The translations under genes and the position numbers were made by a program. The notes under the pieces were generated by a model. It was not told where the DNA came from. It worked only from the letters and a program-made list of their open reading frames with translations, and ran no database searches. This document shows, one piece after another, positions 1 to 5,073 of a DNA stretch of 5,963 nucleotides (positions are counted from its first letter, which is position 1; each line of letters starts with the position of its first letter). Source of the stretch: Oscillospiraceae bacterium (lineage in GTDB: Bacteria; Bacillota; Clostridia; Oscillospirales; Acutalibacteraceae); assembly GCA_019417045.1 (NCBI GenBank), contig DXWE01000047.1, positions 1,109 to 7,071 of the forward strand. The letters run 5' to 3'.

Positions 1-126
1 AGCCCCTGCTCGCTGTTTCCCGCGCAGCGGGCGCTCGCAGGCGCTGCCCGCGCCGCCGGCGCTCGGGTTCGAGTCCTACTTTCTGAAAAAACAGGGAGAC
101 GGGATAAGATCCCGTCTCCCTGTTGG
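1..126. repeat. 126-bp direct repeat, copy A (GC-rich, ends in terminator hairpin)
   Basis: This block matches bases 302-427 with two differences (C56 against A357, T105 against C406). The window starts inside it, so it may extend further left. It has three parts: a GC-rich section with small inverted repeats, a T-arm-like GGTTCGAGTCC near 66-76, and a perfect hairpin preceded by a six-A run. One of the two differences falls in the hairpin loop, so the stem is intact. No protein gene is credible across it. Bases 127-211, to its right, hold only a weak 6-bp stem (AGCCGC/GCGGCT) and nothing else I can name. Confidence 0.9.
86..123 (-). terminator. Intrinsic terminator (minus strand), repeat copy A
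   Basis: The arms at 91-104 and 110-123 form a perfect 14-bp stem (ACAGGGAGACGGGA and its complement) with a 5-nt loop. Read on the minus strand, the stem is followed directly by six T. No intact gene lies just upstream on the minus strand, only the tRNA 3'-end fragment near 212-235. This copy therefore terminates either read-through or nothing obvious. Confidence 0.75.
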
Positions 127-211
127 TAAAAGGAATGAACAGACCCGCTTGTGGTCGAGCCGCTCAACAAAATGCGGCTGACAACTTATCACGAATTGCC
201 GACCGCAGGTC

Positions 212-235
212 TGGCGGAGAAGGAGGGACTCGAAC
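212..235 (-). pseudogene. Detached 3' end of tRNA-Ser(GCU), 24 nt
   Basis: These 24 bases are identical to 425-448, the 3' end of the neighbouring tRNA-Ser(GCU): T-loop start, T-stem 3' side, acceptor 3' strand, discriminator G and CCA. Identity stops abruptly at 236, so there is no 5' half and no acceptor partner. A 3' tRNA segment standing alone is the classical trace of site-specific integration or of duplication by recombination. No integrase gene is in view, so an att-site reading is only inference. Confidence 0.6.
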
Positions 236-253
236 GGGCCCTCTTGCGGTGCC

Positions 254-290
254 CAAAAGCGGCGACGCGTCTGCGTCGCGGCCGCTTTTG
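254..290. repeat. 15-bp interrupted hairpin
   Basis: CAAAAGCGG (254-262) pairs with CCGCTTTTG (282-290), and CGACGC (263-268) pairs with GCGTCG (273-278). There is a 4-nt loop and a 3-nt bulge (279-281). T runs of only four bases lie inside the stem on either strand, so it is not a convincing intrinsic terminator. It sits between the tRNA 3' fragment and repeat copy B. Confidence 0.7.
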
Positions 291-301
291 ACCGCTGCGC
301 C

Positions 302-427
302 AGCCCCTGCTCGCTGTTTCCCGCGCAGCGGGCGCTCGCAGGCGCTGCCCGCGCCGACGGCGCTCGGGTTCGAGTCCTACTTTCTGAAAAAACAGGGAGA
401 CGGGACAAGATCCCGTCTCCCTGTTGG
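302..427. repeat. 126-bp direct repeat, copy B, abutting tRNA-Ser(GCU)
   Basis: This is the second copy of the block at 1-126, offset by 301 bp. Its right edge runs into the first three bases (TGG, complement of CCA) of the minus-strand tRNA-Ser(GCU). A T-arm-like GGTTCGAGTCC lies near 368-378 on the plus strand, facing the complementary GGACTCGAAC of the tRNA fragment at about 226-235. The GC-rich body between the two is therefore flanked by a 10-bp inverted repeat. Confidence 0.9.
387..424 (-). terminator. Intrinsic terminator of tRNA-Ser(GCU)
   Basis: A perfect 14-bp stem (392-405 with 411-424) and 5-nt loop are followed on the minus strand by TTTTTT. The stem starts directly after the CCA end of tRNA-Ser(GCU) at 425, so it ends that transcript with no spacer. 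Confidence 0.9.
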
Positions 428-515
428 CGGAGAAGGAGGGACTCGAACCCTCGCGCCGGTTTCCCGACCTACGCCCTTAGCAGGGGCGCCTCGTCACCAA
501 CTTGAGTACTTCTCC
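425..515 (-). tRNA. tRNA-Ser(GCU)
   Basis: This is a 91-nt class II tRNA that decodes AGC/AGU serine codons. On the minus strand the acceptor GGAGAAG pairs with CTTCTCC, followed by discriminator G and an encoded CCA. The D arm is CTC/GAG. The anticodon stem CGCCC/GGGCG encloses loop CTGCTAA with anticodon GCT. The long variable arm is typical of tRNA-Ser, and the T arm is GAGGG-TTCGAGT-CCCTC. A terminator follows at once. I see no good promoter in the gap to the upstream tRNA-Ser(UGA), so it may depend on read-through from that gene. Confidence 0.97.
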
Positions 516-523
516 ATACCGGA

Positions 524-558
524 TTCTTCTCGGGACGGTTGGAAACGTCCGAAAAGAA
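524..558. repeat. Imperfect inverted repeat between the two tRNA-Ser genes
   Basis: TTCTTCTCGGGACG (524-537) pairs with CGTCCGAAAAGAA (546-558) across an 8-nt loop, with one bulge and one wobble. No T run follows on the minus strand, so it does not look like a terminator. It could form a processing stem in a read-through transcript. Confidence 0.5.
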
Positions 559-599
559 GGATTCACTTGAAATGGACAGGCACGGGCTGCCTCGCCAAC

Positions 600-632
600 A
601 AAAAACTGCGGCGGGCGCCAGGCTCACCGCAG
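600..632 (-). terminator. Intrinsic terminator of tRNA-Ser(UGA)
   Basis: CTGCGG (606-611) and CCGCAG (627-632) form the base of a stem that continues inward with a wobble and one mismatch. On the minus strand it is followed by TTTTTTG (600-605 are A on the plus strand). It begins one base after the CCA end of tRNA-Ser(UGA). Confidence 0.75.
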
Positions 633-633
633 G

Positions 634-720
634 TGGCGGAGAGGAAGGGATTCGAACCCTTGGCTCTTTCGAGTCACTGGTTTTCAAGACCAGCTCCATA
701 AACCGCTCGGACACCTCTCC
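634..720 (-). tRNA. tRNA-Ser(UGA)
   Basis: This is an 87-nt class II tRNA that decodes UCA and other UCN serine codons. On the minus strand the acceptor GGAGAGG pairs with CCTCTCC, followed by discriminator G and CCA. The anticodon stem CTGGT/ACCAG carries loop CTTGAAA with anticodon TGA. A long variable arm is present, and the T arm is AAGGG-TTCGAAT-CCCTT. The gene has a near-consensus promoter upstream (740-768) and a terminator immediately downstream. It lies divergent to the luxE-like gene. Confidence 0.97.
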
Positions 721-739
721 GTGACTGACGACGAAGCTA

Positions 740-768
740 ATCATAGCATTTTTTCACTCGCCTGTCAA
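740..768 (-). promoter_or_regulatory. Sigma-A promoter of tRNA-Ser(UGA)
   Basis: On the minus strand the -35 box is TTGACA (763-768), the spacer is 17 nt, and the -10 box is TATGAT (740-745) with an extended TGn just before it. The tRNA 5' end lies about 19 nt further on. This is the strongest promoter on this side of the window. I found no comparable rightward promoter for the luxE-like gene in 721-885. Confidence 0.9.
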
Positions 769-885
769 CCCTAATTTTGGGAGGAGAGGTCCCCTGCGCG
801 CCGGGCGGGCAAAGAGGAACAGAGTGGGAAAGGTTCAATGGCTTTTTCAAATCCATGGTAGAACATGTTCAGAAAGGGAGAGGGG

Positions 886-2019
886 ATGTCTATGCAGGCA
901 GCACTTCGGCTCTTTTATCACCGGGGGTTGTATGACGGGGAGCGCACAGAGGGACTGTTTGTGCGGGCCATGCGGGAAAATGTGGAGCACCACCGGGCGC
1001 ATTGTCCTGCTTATGCAGAGATTCTGAACCGGCAGGGCTTTTCGCCGGACCGGATCCGCACAGCGGCGGACCTCTGCGAGATCCCGCCGTTGCCGACCCT
1101 GTTTCTCAAGCGGCACACGCTGCTCTCCACGGACAAAAAACTGCATTTGACCTCCACAACCTCCGGGACGAGCGGCCAGGTGAGCCGGATGGGGCTGGAC
1201 TGGCCGTCCATGTGGCGGGGGCTTGGCATGGTGCTGGGCACAGTGTGCGGGCACAAATTGCTCTCGCCGCGTCCGACGAATTTTGTGGTGCTCGGATACC
1301 AGCCGGCCAAACACAACCAGATCGGCGCGGCCAAGACCGCTTACGCGGTGACCTATACCGCGCCGGCGATTCACCGGGTCTATGCCCTGCGCGATACCGG
1401 AAACGGGTATGAACTGAACCTGGACGGGTTGAAAGAGGCGCTGATCTCATTTGAAAAAAGCGGCCGACCGGTGCGGCTGATGGGATTCCCGTCCTACTTC
1501 TTCTTTTTGCTGCGGGAGCTGCAACGGGACGGGGTCCGGCTGCGGCTGCATCGAAAATCCCTGGTGATCTTGGCGGGCGGCTGGAAACAGTTCCTGACCG
1601 ATCAGGTGGAAAAACCGGCGCTGTATGCGCTGTCCAAAGAGGTGCTGGGAATCGGGGAGGAGCGGATCCGGGAGTTTTTCGGGGCGGTGGAACATCCGAT
1701 TGCCTATGCAGACTGCCCGCACCATCATTTCCATGTGCCGATCTATTCCCGGGTGATTATCCGGGATGAGAGGTTGCATCCGGTGGGATACGGTACCCCC
1801 GGGCTGCTCAACCTGCTGACCCCTATGATGACCAGTATGCCCTTTTCCAGCGTCATCACCGACGACCTGGCGGTGCTGTATCCGGGAGAGGCGTGCGGTT
1901 GCGGGATCCGGACGCCCTATTTTGAGGTACTGGGACGGGTCGGGTTGGCGGGGATCCGGACGTGCGCCGCAGGCGCGTCGGAGTTGTTGTCGGTGTTGCA
2001 GAAAGGCGGTGCAGGATGA
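886..2019 (+). CDS. luxE: LuxE-like acyl-protein synthetase
   Basis: This 377-aa protein is close to the usual LuxE length of about 370 aa. LuxE enzymes activate a fatty acid with ATP to an acyl-adenylate, move the acyl group to a Cys near their own C-terminus, and hand it to LuxC. The adenylate-forming loop is visible as TSTTSGTSGQ at about residues 89-98. Cys360 (context IRTCAAGA) is the likely acyl acceptor, and a CGC pair lies at 337-339. The protein is probably cytosolic. Start choice: ATG at 865 has no ribosome site. ATG 886 follows GGGAG by 5 nt, and ATG 892 follows GAGGGG with better spacing, so 892 is a real alternative. The gene overlaps the luxC-like gene by four bases (ATGA), so the two are translationally coupled. 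No luciferase gene is nearby, so the acyl substrate and final product are unknown. Confidence 0.88.
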   Translation: MSMQAALRLFYHRGLYDGERTEGLFVRAMRENVEHHRAHCPAYAEILNRQGFSPDRIRTAADLCEIPPLPTLFLKRHTLLSTDKKLHLTSTTSGTSGQVSRMGLDWPSMWRGLGMVLGTVCGHKLLSPRPTNFVVLGYQPAKHNQIGAAKTAYAVTYTAPAIHRVYALRDTGNGYELNLDGLKEALISFEKSGRPVRLMGFPSYFFFLLRELQRDGVRLRLHRKSLVILAGGWKQFLTDQVEKPALYALSKEVLGIGEERIREFFGAVEHPIAYADCPHHHFHVPIYSRVIIRDERLHPVGYGTPGLLNLLTPMMTSMPFSSVITDDLAVLYPGEACGCGIRTPYFEVLGRVGLAGIRTCAAGASELLSVLQKGGAG

Positions 2020-3305
2020 ATCTGGTGGAGGGAAAGCTGTGGGAGCGGGAGGCCTGCGACAGACTGCTTCCGGAGCTGGAGACGCGGGTGACATCCACCC
2101 TGGCCGCCGGGAGGCTGGATCCGGCTCTGGTCATACGGGCGTGTGATAACCTGCTGCGGGAACTGGACAGGGAGGACTATATCTCGGTTGCAGCAGGGCT
2201 TGGAATCGAACGCACGCTGGCAGACGCCTATTTAAAGGAGGCGCAGCGGCTGTTCTCTGCCGATGCGCTGACCCGCCGGCTGGAGCGGGAGCTCGGCGAA
2301 GGCTGGGAGCGAGCGCACAGCGTGGAGACGCCGGCTGCCCAAAGGGCACGGGAATACATCCGGCCGCTGGGAGTGCTGCTGCACATCGCGGCCGGCAATG
2401 CGGACGGACTGCCGGCGTTCAGCGTGCTGGAGGGGCTGTTGACGGGAAACATCAATATTCTCAAGCTGCCGACGGCAGAGGGGGGACTCTCGGTGCGTCT
2501 GCTGCGGGAGCTGATCCAAAAGGAGCCGCGGCTTGCGCCGTATATCTATGTGTTTGAATACAGCTCCCGCGACGTGCTACAGATCCGGCAGCTGCTGAAG
2601 GTGGCGGACGCCGCGATCGTATGGGGCGGGGAAGCGGCAGTGACCGCCATCCGGCAGCTGGCCGCGCCGAACACGCAGATCATCGAGTGGGGCCATAAAC
2701 TCAGCTTTGCCTATGTCACTGCTGCCGGCGCCACAGACAGCCGGCTGCGGGGGATCGCCCGGAATATCGTCCACACCCGGCAGCTGTTGTGCAGCTCCTG
2801 CCAGGGGATTTATGTCGACACCGGGGACGGGGTGGAGGTTCGGGCTTTTTGCCGGCGCTTCCTGCCGCTTCTCGAGGAGGAGACCGCGGCGGCGGGCCGG
2901 GTGTCGGATCCCGGAATCGGGTTGCAGACGGCTCTTCAGGTGTACACCGCCCGGCTGGAGGAACCCTGTACGGGGGCGACCGTGTTCTCCGGAAGGGGTT
3001 GCAGCCTCCTCGCCTGTCAGGATGCGCGGCTGGAACCGGGGATCGGCTTTCAAAACGCATGGGTCAAACCCCTGCCGCGGGAACGGCTGCTGCCGACACT
3101 GCGGCCCTATAAGAATTATTTGCAGACGGTGGGGCTCGCCTGCGGCGAAGAGGAATTTACAGGGCTGTGGGAGCTGTTTTCCCGGGCCGGCGCGGTACAC
3201 ATCTGCCCGGGAGAGGCGATGAGTACAACCTATGTGGGCGCGCCGCACGACGGCGTGTATCCGCTGCGGCGCTATAGCAAGATCGTCACGGTGGAAGAGG
3301 CCTGA
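2016..3305 (+). CDS. luxC: LuxC-like acyl-CoA / fatty acyl reductase
   Basis: This 429-aa member of the LuxC family belongs to the aldehyde dehydrogenase superfamily. It is shorter than the roughly 480-aa LuxC of luminous bacteria. The family reduces an enzyme-bound acyl group to a fatty aldehyde with NADPH. Visible signatures are GVLLHIAAGN with His123 (nucleotide-binding region), WGGEAAV, QLLCSSCQ with Cys259 as the likely acyl-accepting nucleophile and a second Cys at 262, and a C-terminal PHDGVYPLRRY. The start is ATG 2016, overlapping the luxE stop. AAAGGCGGTG, close to the consensus ribosome site, lies just upstream. In-frame ATG 1962 lies inside luxE and lacks such a site. The gene ends 21 bp before a strong terminator. 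Chemistry is fairly certain, physiological aldehyde unknown. Confidence 0.9.
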   Translation: MNLVEGKLWEREACDRLLPELETRVTSTLAAGRLDPALVIRACDNLLRELDREDYISVAAGLGIERTLADAYLKEAQRLFSADALTRRLERELGEGWERAHSVETPAAQRAREYIRPLGVLLHIAAGNADGLPAFSVLEGLLTGNINILKLPTAEGGLSVRLLRELIQKEPRLAPYIYVFEYSSRDVLQIRQLLKVADAAIVWGGEAAVTAIRQLAAPNTQIIEWGHKLSFAYVTAAGATDSRLRGIARNIVHTRQLLCSSCQGIYVDTGDGVEVRAFCRRFLPLLEEETAAAGRVSDPGIGLQTALQVYTARLEEPCTGATVFSGRGCSLLACQDARLEPGIGFQNAWVKPLPRERLLPTLRPYKNYLQTVGLACGEEEFTGLWELFSRAGAVHICPGEAMSTTYVGAPHDGVYPLRRYSKIVTVEEA

Positions 3306-3324
3306 CGGGGAACCCGGGAGAATG

Positions 3325-3363
3325 AAAAAACCTGCCAACCGCTGAAGACGGCTGGCAGGTTTT
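3325..3363. terminator. Bidirectional intrinsic terminator
   Basis: AAAACCTGCCA (3327-3337) and TGGCAGGTTTT (3353-3363) form an 11-bp stem, continued by CCG/CGG after one mismatch, with a 7-nt loop. Plus-strand transcripts end in TTTT and minus-strand transcripts in TTTTTT. It sits between the convergent luxC-like and ImmA/IrrE genes and serves both. Confidence 0.9.
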
Positions 3364-3368
3364 GGCTT

Positions 3369-4247
3369 TCAGGACGCACAGCAGAGCGCGCAGGGGGTAT
3401 AGCCATGCTGACGTGCCTCTTCTTCGGTCAGGGCGGCAAGCCCCTCCCGTCCCGCGATATACCGGCAGGCCGCCCGGTGGTATTTTTCCCCGCTGCCGGT
3501 GACGAATACCGGCTCCGGCTCGGCATCCGATGTCAAACCAGATGTCAGGGGAGAGGGAACGGCGGCCCACCACTTCTGATGAACAGAGGTGGCTTTCAGC
3601 AGGACGCCGAGGGCGAACAGCAGACAGACAAAGAAGGAGCAGAAAGCGAGCAGCATGCCCCGGTGTCGTTCGGTGTCGCGGCACAGGGCAAACCACGAGA
3701 AATTCCGTTTGAGCCGCTGTTCGGCACGCTGCCCCTCCTGCGCCTGCCGGTATTCCCGCAGGGCGAACATCACCTGCCGGGCATCGTCGGGGTCACAGCC
3801 GGCCAGCTGTTCGATCTCCTGCGCCTCCTGCACACGGCAGGCGTCCAGCGCGGGCAGTGGGGCGAGCAGATAGAGTGCGAACTGATCCGCCTCCCTTTCC
3901 GAAAGAGCCGTCGCCGCCCTTGTGTCCGGCCGATCAATAAAGGTATCAGAGGCAGGGTCGAGGTGCAGCAGAATGTGGCCGATCTCGTGGGCGATCACCC
4001 GGCGCCGGCGGCAGGCATCCAGGCCGTCGCTGTATAAGATTTGAAACCCGCCGTCTGCCTGTACGGTGAGCCCGTCGTATTGCTCTGCGAATTTCTCCAT
4101 TCCGCAGCGACGCAGCAGTTCCCGCCCTTTGGAATAAGGACACAGCCGGTATCCCTGCTGGCGGGCGACCCGGTCGACATCCACCGGCAGCCGGGAGATC
4201 CCGGCTTTATCGATCAGGAGAGCGGCCGCTCTCTCCGTCCGGTTCAT
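3369..4247 (-). CDS. ImmA/IrrE-family zinc metallopeptidase with membrane helix and C-terminal Cys/His domain
   Basis: This 292-aa protein has three parts. Residues 1-180 are an ImmA/IrrE peptidase with HEIGH at 87-91 and EREADQFA at 117-124, where E119 is the probable third zinc ligand. Residues about 197-218 form one strongly hydrophobic helix. Residues 245-292 are a short domain with YHRAACRY and GYTPCALC, giving H257, C261, C286 and C289 as likely metal ligands. Members of this family cleave XRE-type repressors (ImmA on ImmR, IrrE on DdrO). Such a repressor-like gene lies directly upstream and overlaps by 41 bp, which fits a peptidase and substrate pair. The start is ATG 4247, preceded by AGGAGGAGGGG. 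Longer in-frame starts lie inside the upstream gene. The topology, with the peptidase inside and the small domain outside, is inferred from the order of the segments. Confidence 0.9.
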   Translation of the reverse strand: MNRTERAAALLIDKAGISRLPVDVDRVARQQGYRLCPYSKGRELLRRCGMEKFAEQYDGLTVQADGGFQILYSDGLDACRRRRVIAHEIGHILLHLDPASDTFIDRPDTRAATALSEREADQFALYLLAPLPALDACRVQEAQEIEQLAGCDPDDARQVMFALREYRQAQEGQRAEQRLKRNFSWFALCRDTERHRGMLLAFCSFFVCLLFALGVLLKATSVHQKWWAAVPSPLTSGLTSDAEPEPVFVTGSGEKYHRAACRYIAGREGLAALTEEEARQHGYTPCALCCAS

Positions 4248-4665
4248 GTGCCATCCCCTCCTCCTGTGCTGGTTCTGTCGGCGGGAATCGCCACACGCCA
4301 CCGCCGTGTGCCGCCACTGTATAGACCGGATGCCGGCGGCAGAACCGCTCTTGTGAAGAGAGGTATTTGGCATAGGACGCGAGCTCCACCCGCCCCTCCG
4401 TGTTGAGGGAGGCATAGATGTCCAGAATATAGGCGCGCTCCTCGTCCTCTTCCTCCGCCGCACCATCGCTCCATCCCATCAGCCGGGCGGGCGGCACCCC
4501 ATAGGCGACCGCCAGTTTTTCAATGTTCTCCAGCGGGATGTTGGCGATCACGCCCGACTCATATTTTTGTATGGTCTGGCGGCTGACGCCCACGCGCTTG
4601 GACACCTCGTCGAGCGTCATCCCGCGCACCTCCCGCAACCGACGCAACGTCTCCTGTAAAGACAT
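4207..4665 (-). CDS. XRE-family HTH transcriptional regulator
   Basis: This 152-aa protein has an N-terminal HTH_3 domain (residues 5-65). The helix-turn-helix spans about 17-36 (TLDEVSKRVGVSRQTIQKYE). An acidic stretch follows (EEEDEE, 71-76), then YILDIYASLNTEGRVELASYAKYL (about 79-102 in outline), a pattern common in repressors paired with ImmA-type peptidases. The last 40 or so residues look unstructured, and their codons overlap the start of the peptidase gene. The start is ATG 4665, 8 nt after a perfect AGGAGG. GTG 4674 would sit inside that ribosome site. Its own promoter (4693-4720) contains a dyad, so autoregulation is likely. The DNA targets are inferred to be the divergent promoters in 4690-4785. 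Confidence 0.92.
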   Translation of the reverse strand: MSLQETLRRLREVRGMTLDEVSKRVGVSRQTIQKYESGVIANIPLENIEKLAVAYGVPPARLMGWSDGAAEEEDEERAYILDIYASLNTEGRVELASYAKYLSSQERFCRRHPVYTVAAHGGGVWRFPPTEPAQEEGMAHEPDGESGRSPDR

Positions 4666-4692
4666 CCCTACCACCTCCTGCTTTCTCGGTAT

Positions 4693-4720
4693 AGTATATC
4701 ATATTTCGCCTGATATGCAA
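4693..4720 (-). promoter_or_regulatory. Promoter of the XRE-ImmA/IrrE operon with overlapping dyad
   Basis: On the minus strand the -35 box is TTGCAT (4715-4720), the spacer 16 nt and the -10 box TATACT (4693-4698). A perfect inverted repeat, ATATCA (4696-4701) and TGATAT (4711-4716), lies across the -10 to -35 interval, where a bound repressor would block RNA polymerase. Confidence 0.7.
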
Positions 4721-4746
4721 CAAAAAACTCGAAAAAAGTCAAATTT

Positions 4747-4761
4747 TCGCTTGACAGGCGA
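4747..4761. promoter_or_regulatory. Operator-like 15-bp palindrome over the rightward -35 box
   Basis: TCGCTTGACAGGCGA is a palindrome apart from one mismatched pair and the central A. It covers the TTGACA of the rightward promoter. One half (CAGGCGA) recurs inverted as TCGCCTG at 4706-4712 inside the leftward promoter spacer. This placement suits a regulator acting on both promoters. No binding data are available. Confidence 0.45.
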
Positions 4762-4779
4762 TGATTTTAACAGTACAAT
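4751..4779 (+). promoter_or_regulatory. Sigma-A promoter of the HTH-vanW side
   Basis: The -35 box is TTGACA (4751-4756), the spacer 17 nt and the -10 box TACAAT (4774-4779). The -10 box is the left half of a perfect palindrome, TACAATTGTA (4774-4783). Transcription should start near 4786, leaving a leader of about 50 nt before ATG 4837. Confidence 0.85.
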
Positions 4780-4800
4780 TGTAGCGTGATAAGAAACATA

Positions 4801-4819
4801 AGTCTCTTTCTAAGAGACT
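4801..4819 (+). promoter_or_regulatory. Leader hairpin upstream of the small HTH gene
   Basis: AGTCTCTT (4801-4808) and AAGAGACT (4812-4819) form a perfect 8-bp stem with a 3-nt loop. It lies in the predicted 5' leader and ends 3-4 nt before the AAGGAGG ribosome site (from about 4823). It could affect translation or RNA stability, or act as a DNA operator. A T run does not follow, so it is not a terminator. Confidence 0.6.
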
Positions 4820-4836
4820 ACAAGGAGGAGCAGGAC

Positions 4837-5067
4837 ATGTCGGAGACACCTGTACGCCGGGAGGACAGGCAGTTGGCGGCGAAGATTCGGTACCGGATGG
4901 AATTGTTGGGGATCTCTCCGCCCGAAGCGGCGGGGGCGCTGGGGATCAGCAAGGTCACCTGGTACCACCGGCTGCGGCAGCCGGAGAGCTTTACTCTTGG
5001 CGAACTGAGGCGGTTGGCAACGGTGCTGGAGATGTCACTTTTGCAACTTTTGGATACAATGTTGTAA
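4837..5067 (+). CDS. Small HTH (XRE/Cro-like) DNA-binding protein
   Basis: This 76-aa protein is almost entirely a single helix-turn-helix domain. The core is at about residues 27-46 (SPPEAAGALGISKVTWYHRL), followed by ESFTLGELRRLATVLEMSLLQLL, which closes the fold. Small proteins of this type are common in phage and Clostridia genomes as Cro-like or accessory regulators. The start is ATG 4837, 8 nt after AAGGAGG. The longer in-frame ATG 4786 coincides with the predicted transcription start and lacks a ribosome site. It is divergent from the XRE-peptidase operon and upstream of the VanW-family gene. Its stop codon lies inside a TACAA-TG-TTGTA palindrome. It may counteract the divergent XRE protein or regulate the VanW-family gene, but its targets are unknown. 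Confidence 0.87.
   Translation: MSETPVRREDRQLAAKIRYRMELLGISPPEAAGALGISKVTWYHRLRQPESFTLGELRRLATVLEMSLLQLLDTML
5055..5066. repeat. TACAA-TG-TTGTA palindrome at the end of the HTH gene
   Basis: This 12-bp site has perfect 5-bp arms and a 2-nt centre. It resembles TACAATTGTA at 4774-4783 in the upstream promoter, although the arm spacing differs. A further inverted pair, GATACAA (5053-5059) and TTGTATC (5082-5088), extends it into the following promoter. Confidence 0.5.
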
Positions 5068-5073
5068 GAAATA

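Noticed and set aside
212..310. A complete third tRNA upstream of the 24-nt fragment
   Set aside because: A D-arm-like GGCGCAGCGGT appears on the minus strand, but there is no matching acceptor 5' strand, the T stem is broken and no 7-nt anticodon loop can be formed.
76..408. 110-codon minus-strand ORF
   Set aside because: It covers repeat copies and the tRNA 3' fragment and is rich in Arg/Ala/Ser from GC-rich repeat DNA. It resembles no protein family I know.
1..427. CRISPR array
   Set aside because: There are only two copies of a long repeat with a 175-bp gap and no regular short spacers or cas genes.
123..701. 192-codon plus-strand ORF across the tRNA region
   Set aside because: It runs antisense through both tRNA-Ser genes, a repeat and two terminators, and has no ribosome site. 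Its GGEGGTRT-type peptide is the usual translation of tRNA complement.
838..861. Seven-codon leader ORF (MAFSNPW) before the luxE-like gene
   Set aside because: It has only a weak AAGG in front, no attenuator structure follows, and its length is within chance.
2577..3338. 253-codon minus-strand ORF opposite luxC
   Set aside because: It is a shadow of a clear LuxC family gene, with no start signal and part of it in the terminator.
4248..4466. Longer ImmA/IrrE N-terminus
   Set aside because: The extra 73 residues are out-of-frame translation of the XRE gene, and a strong ribosome site favours ATG 4247.
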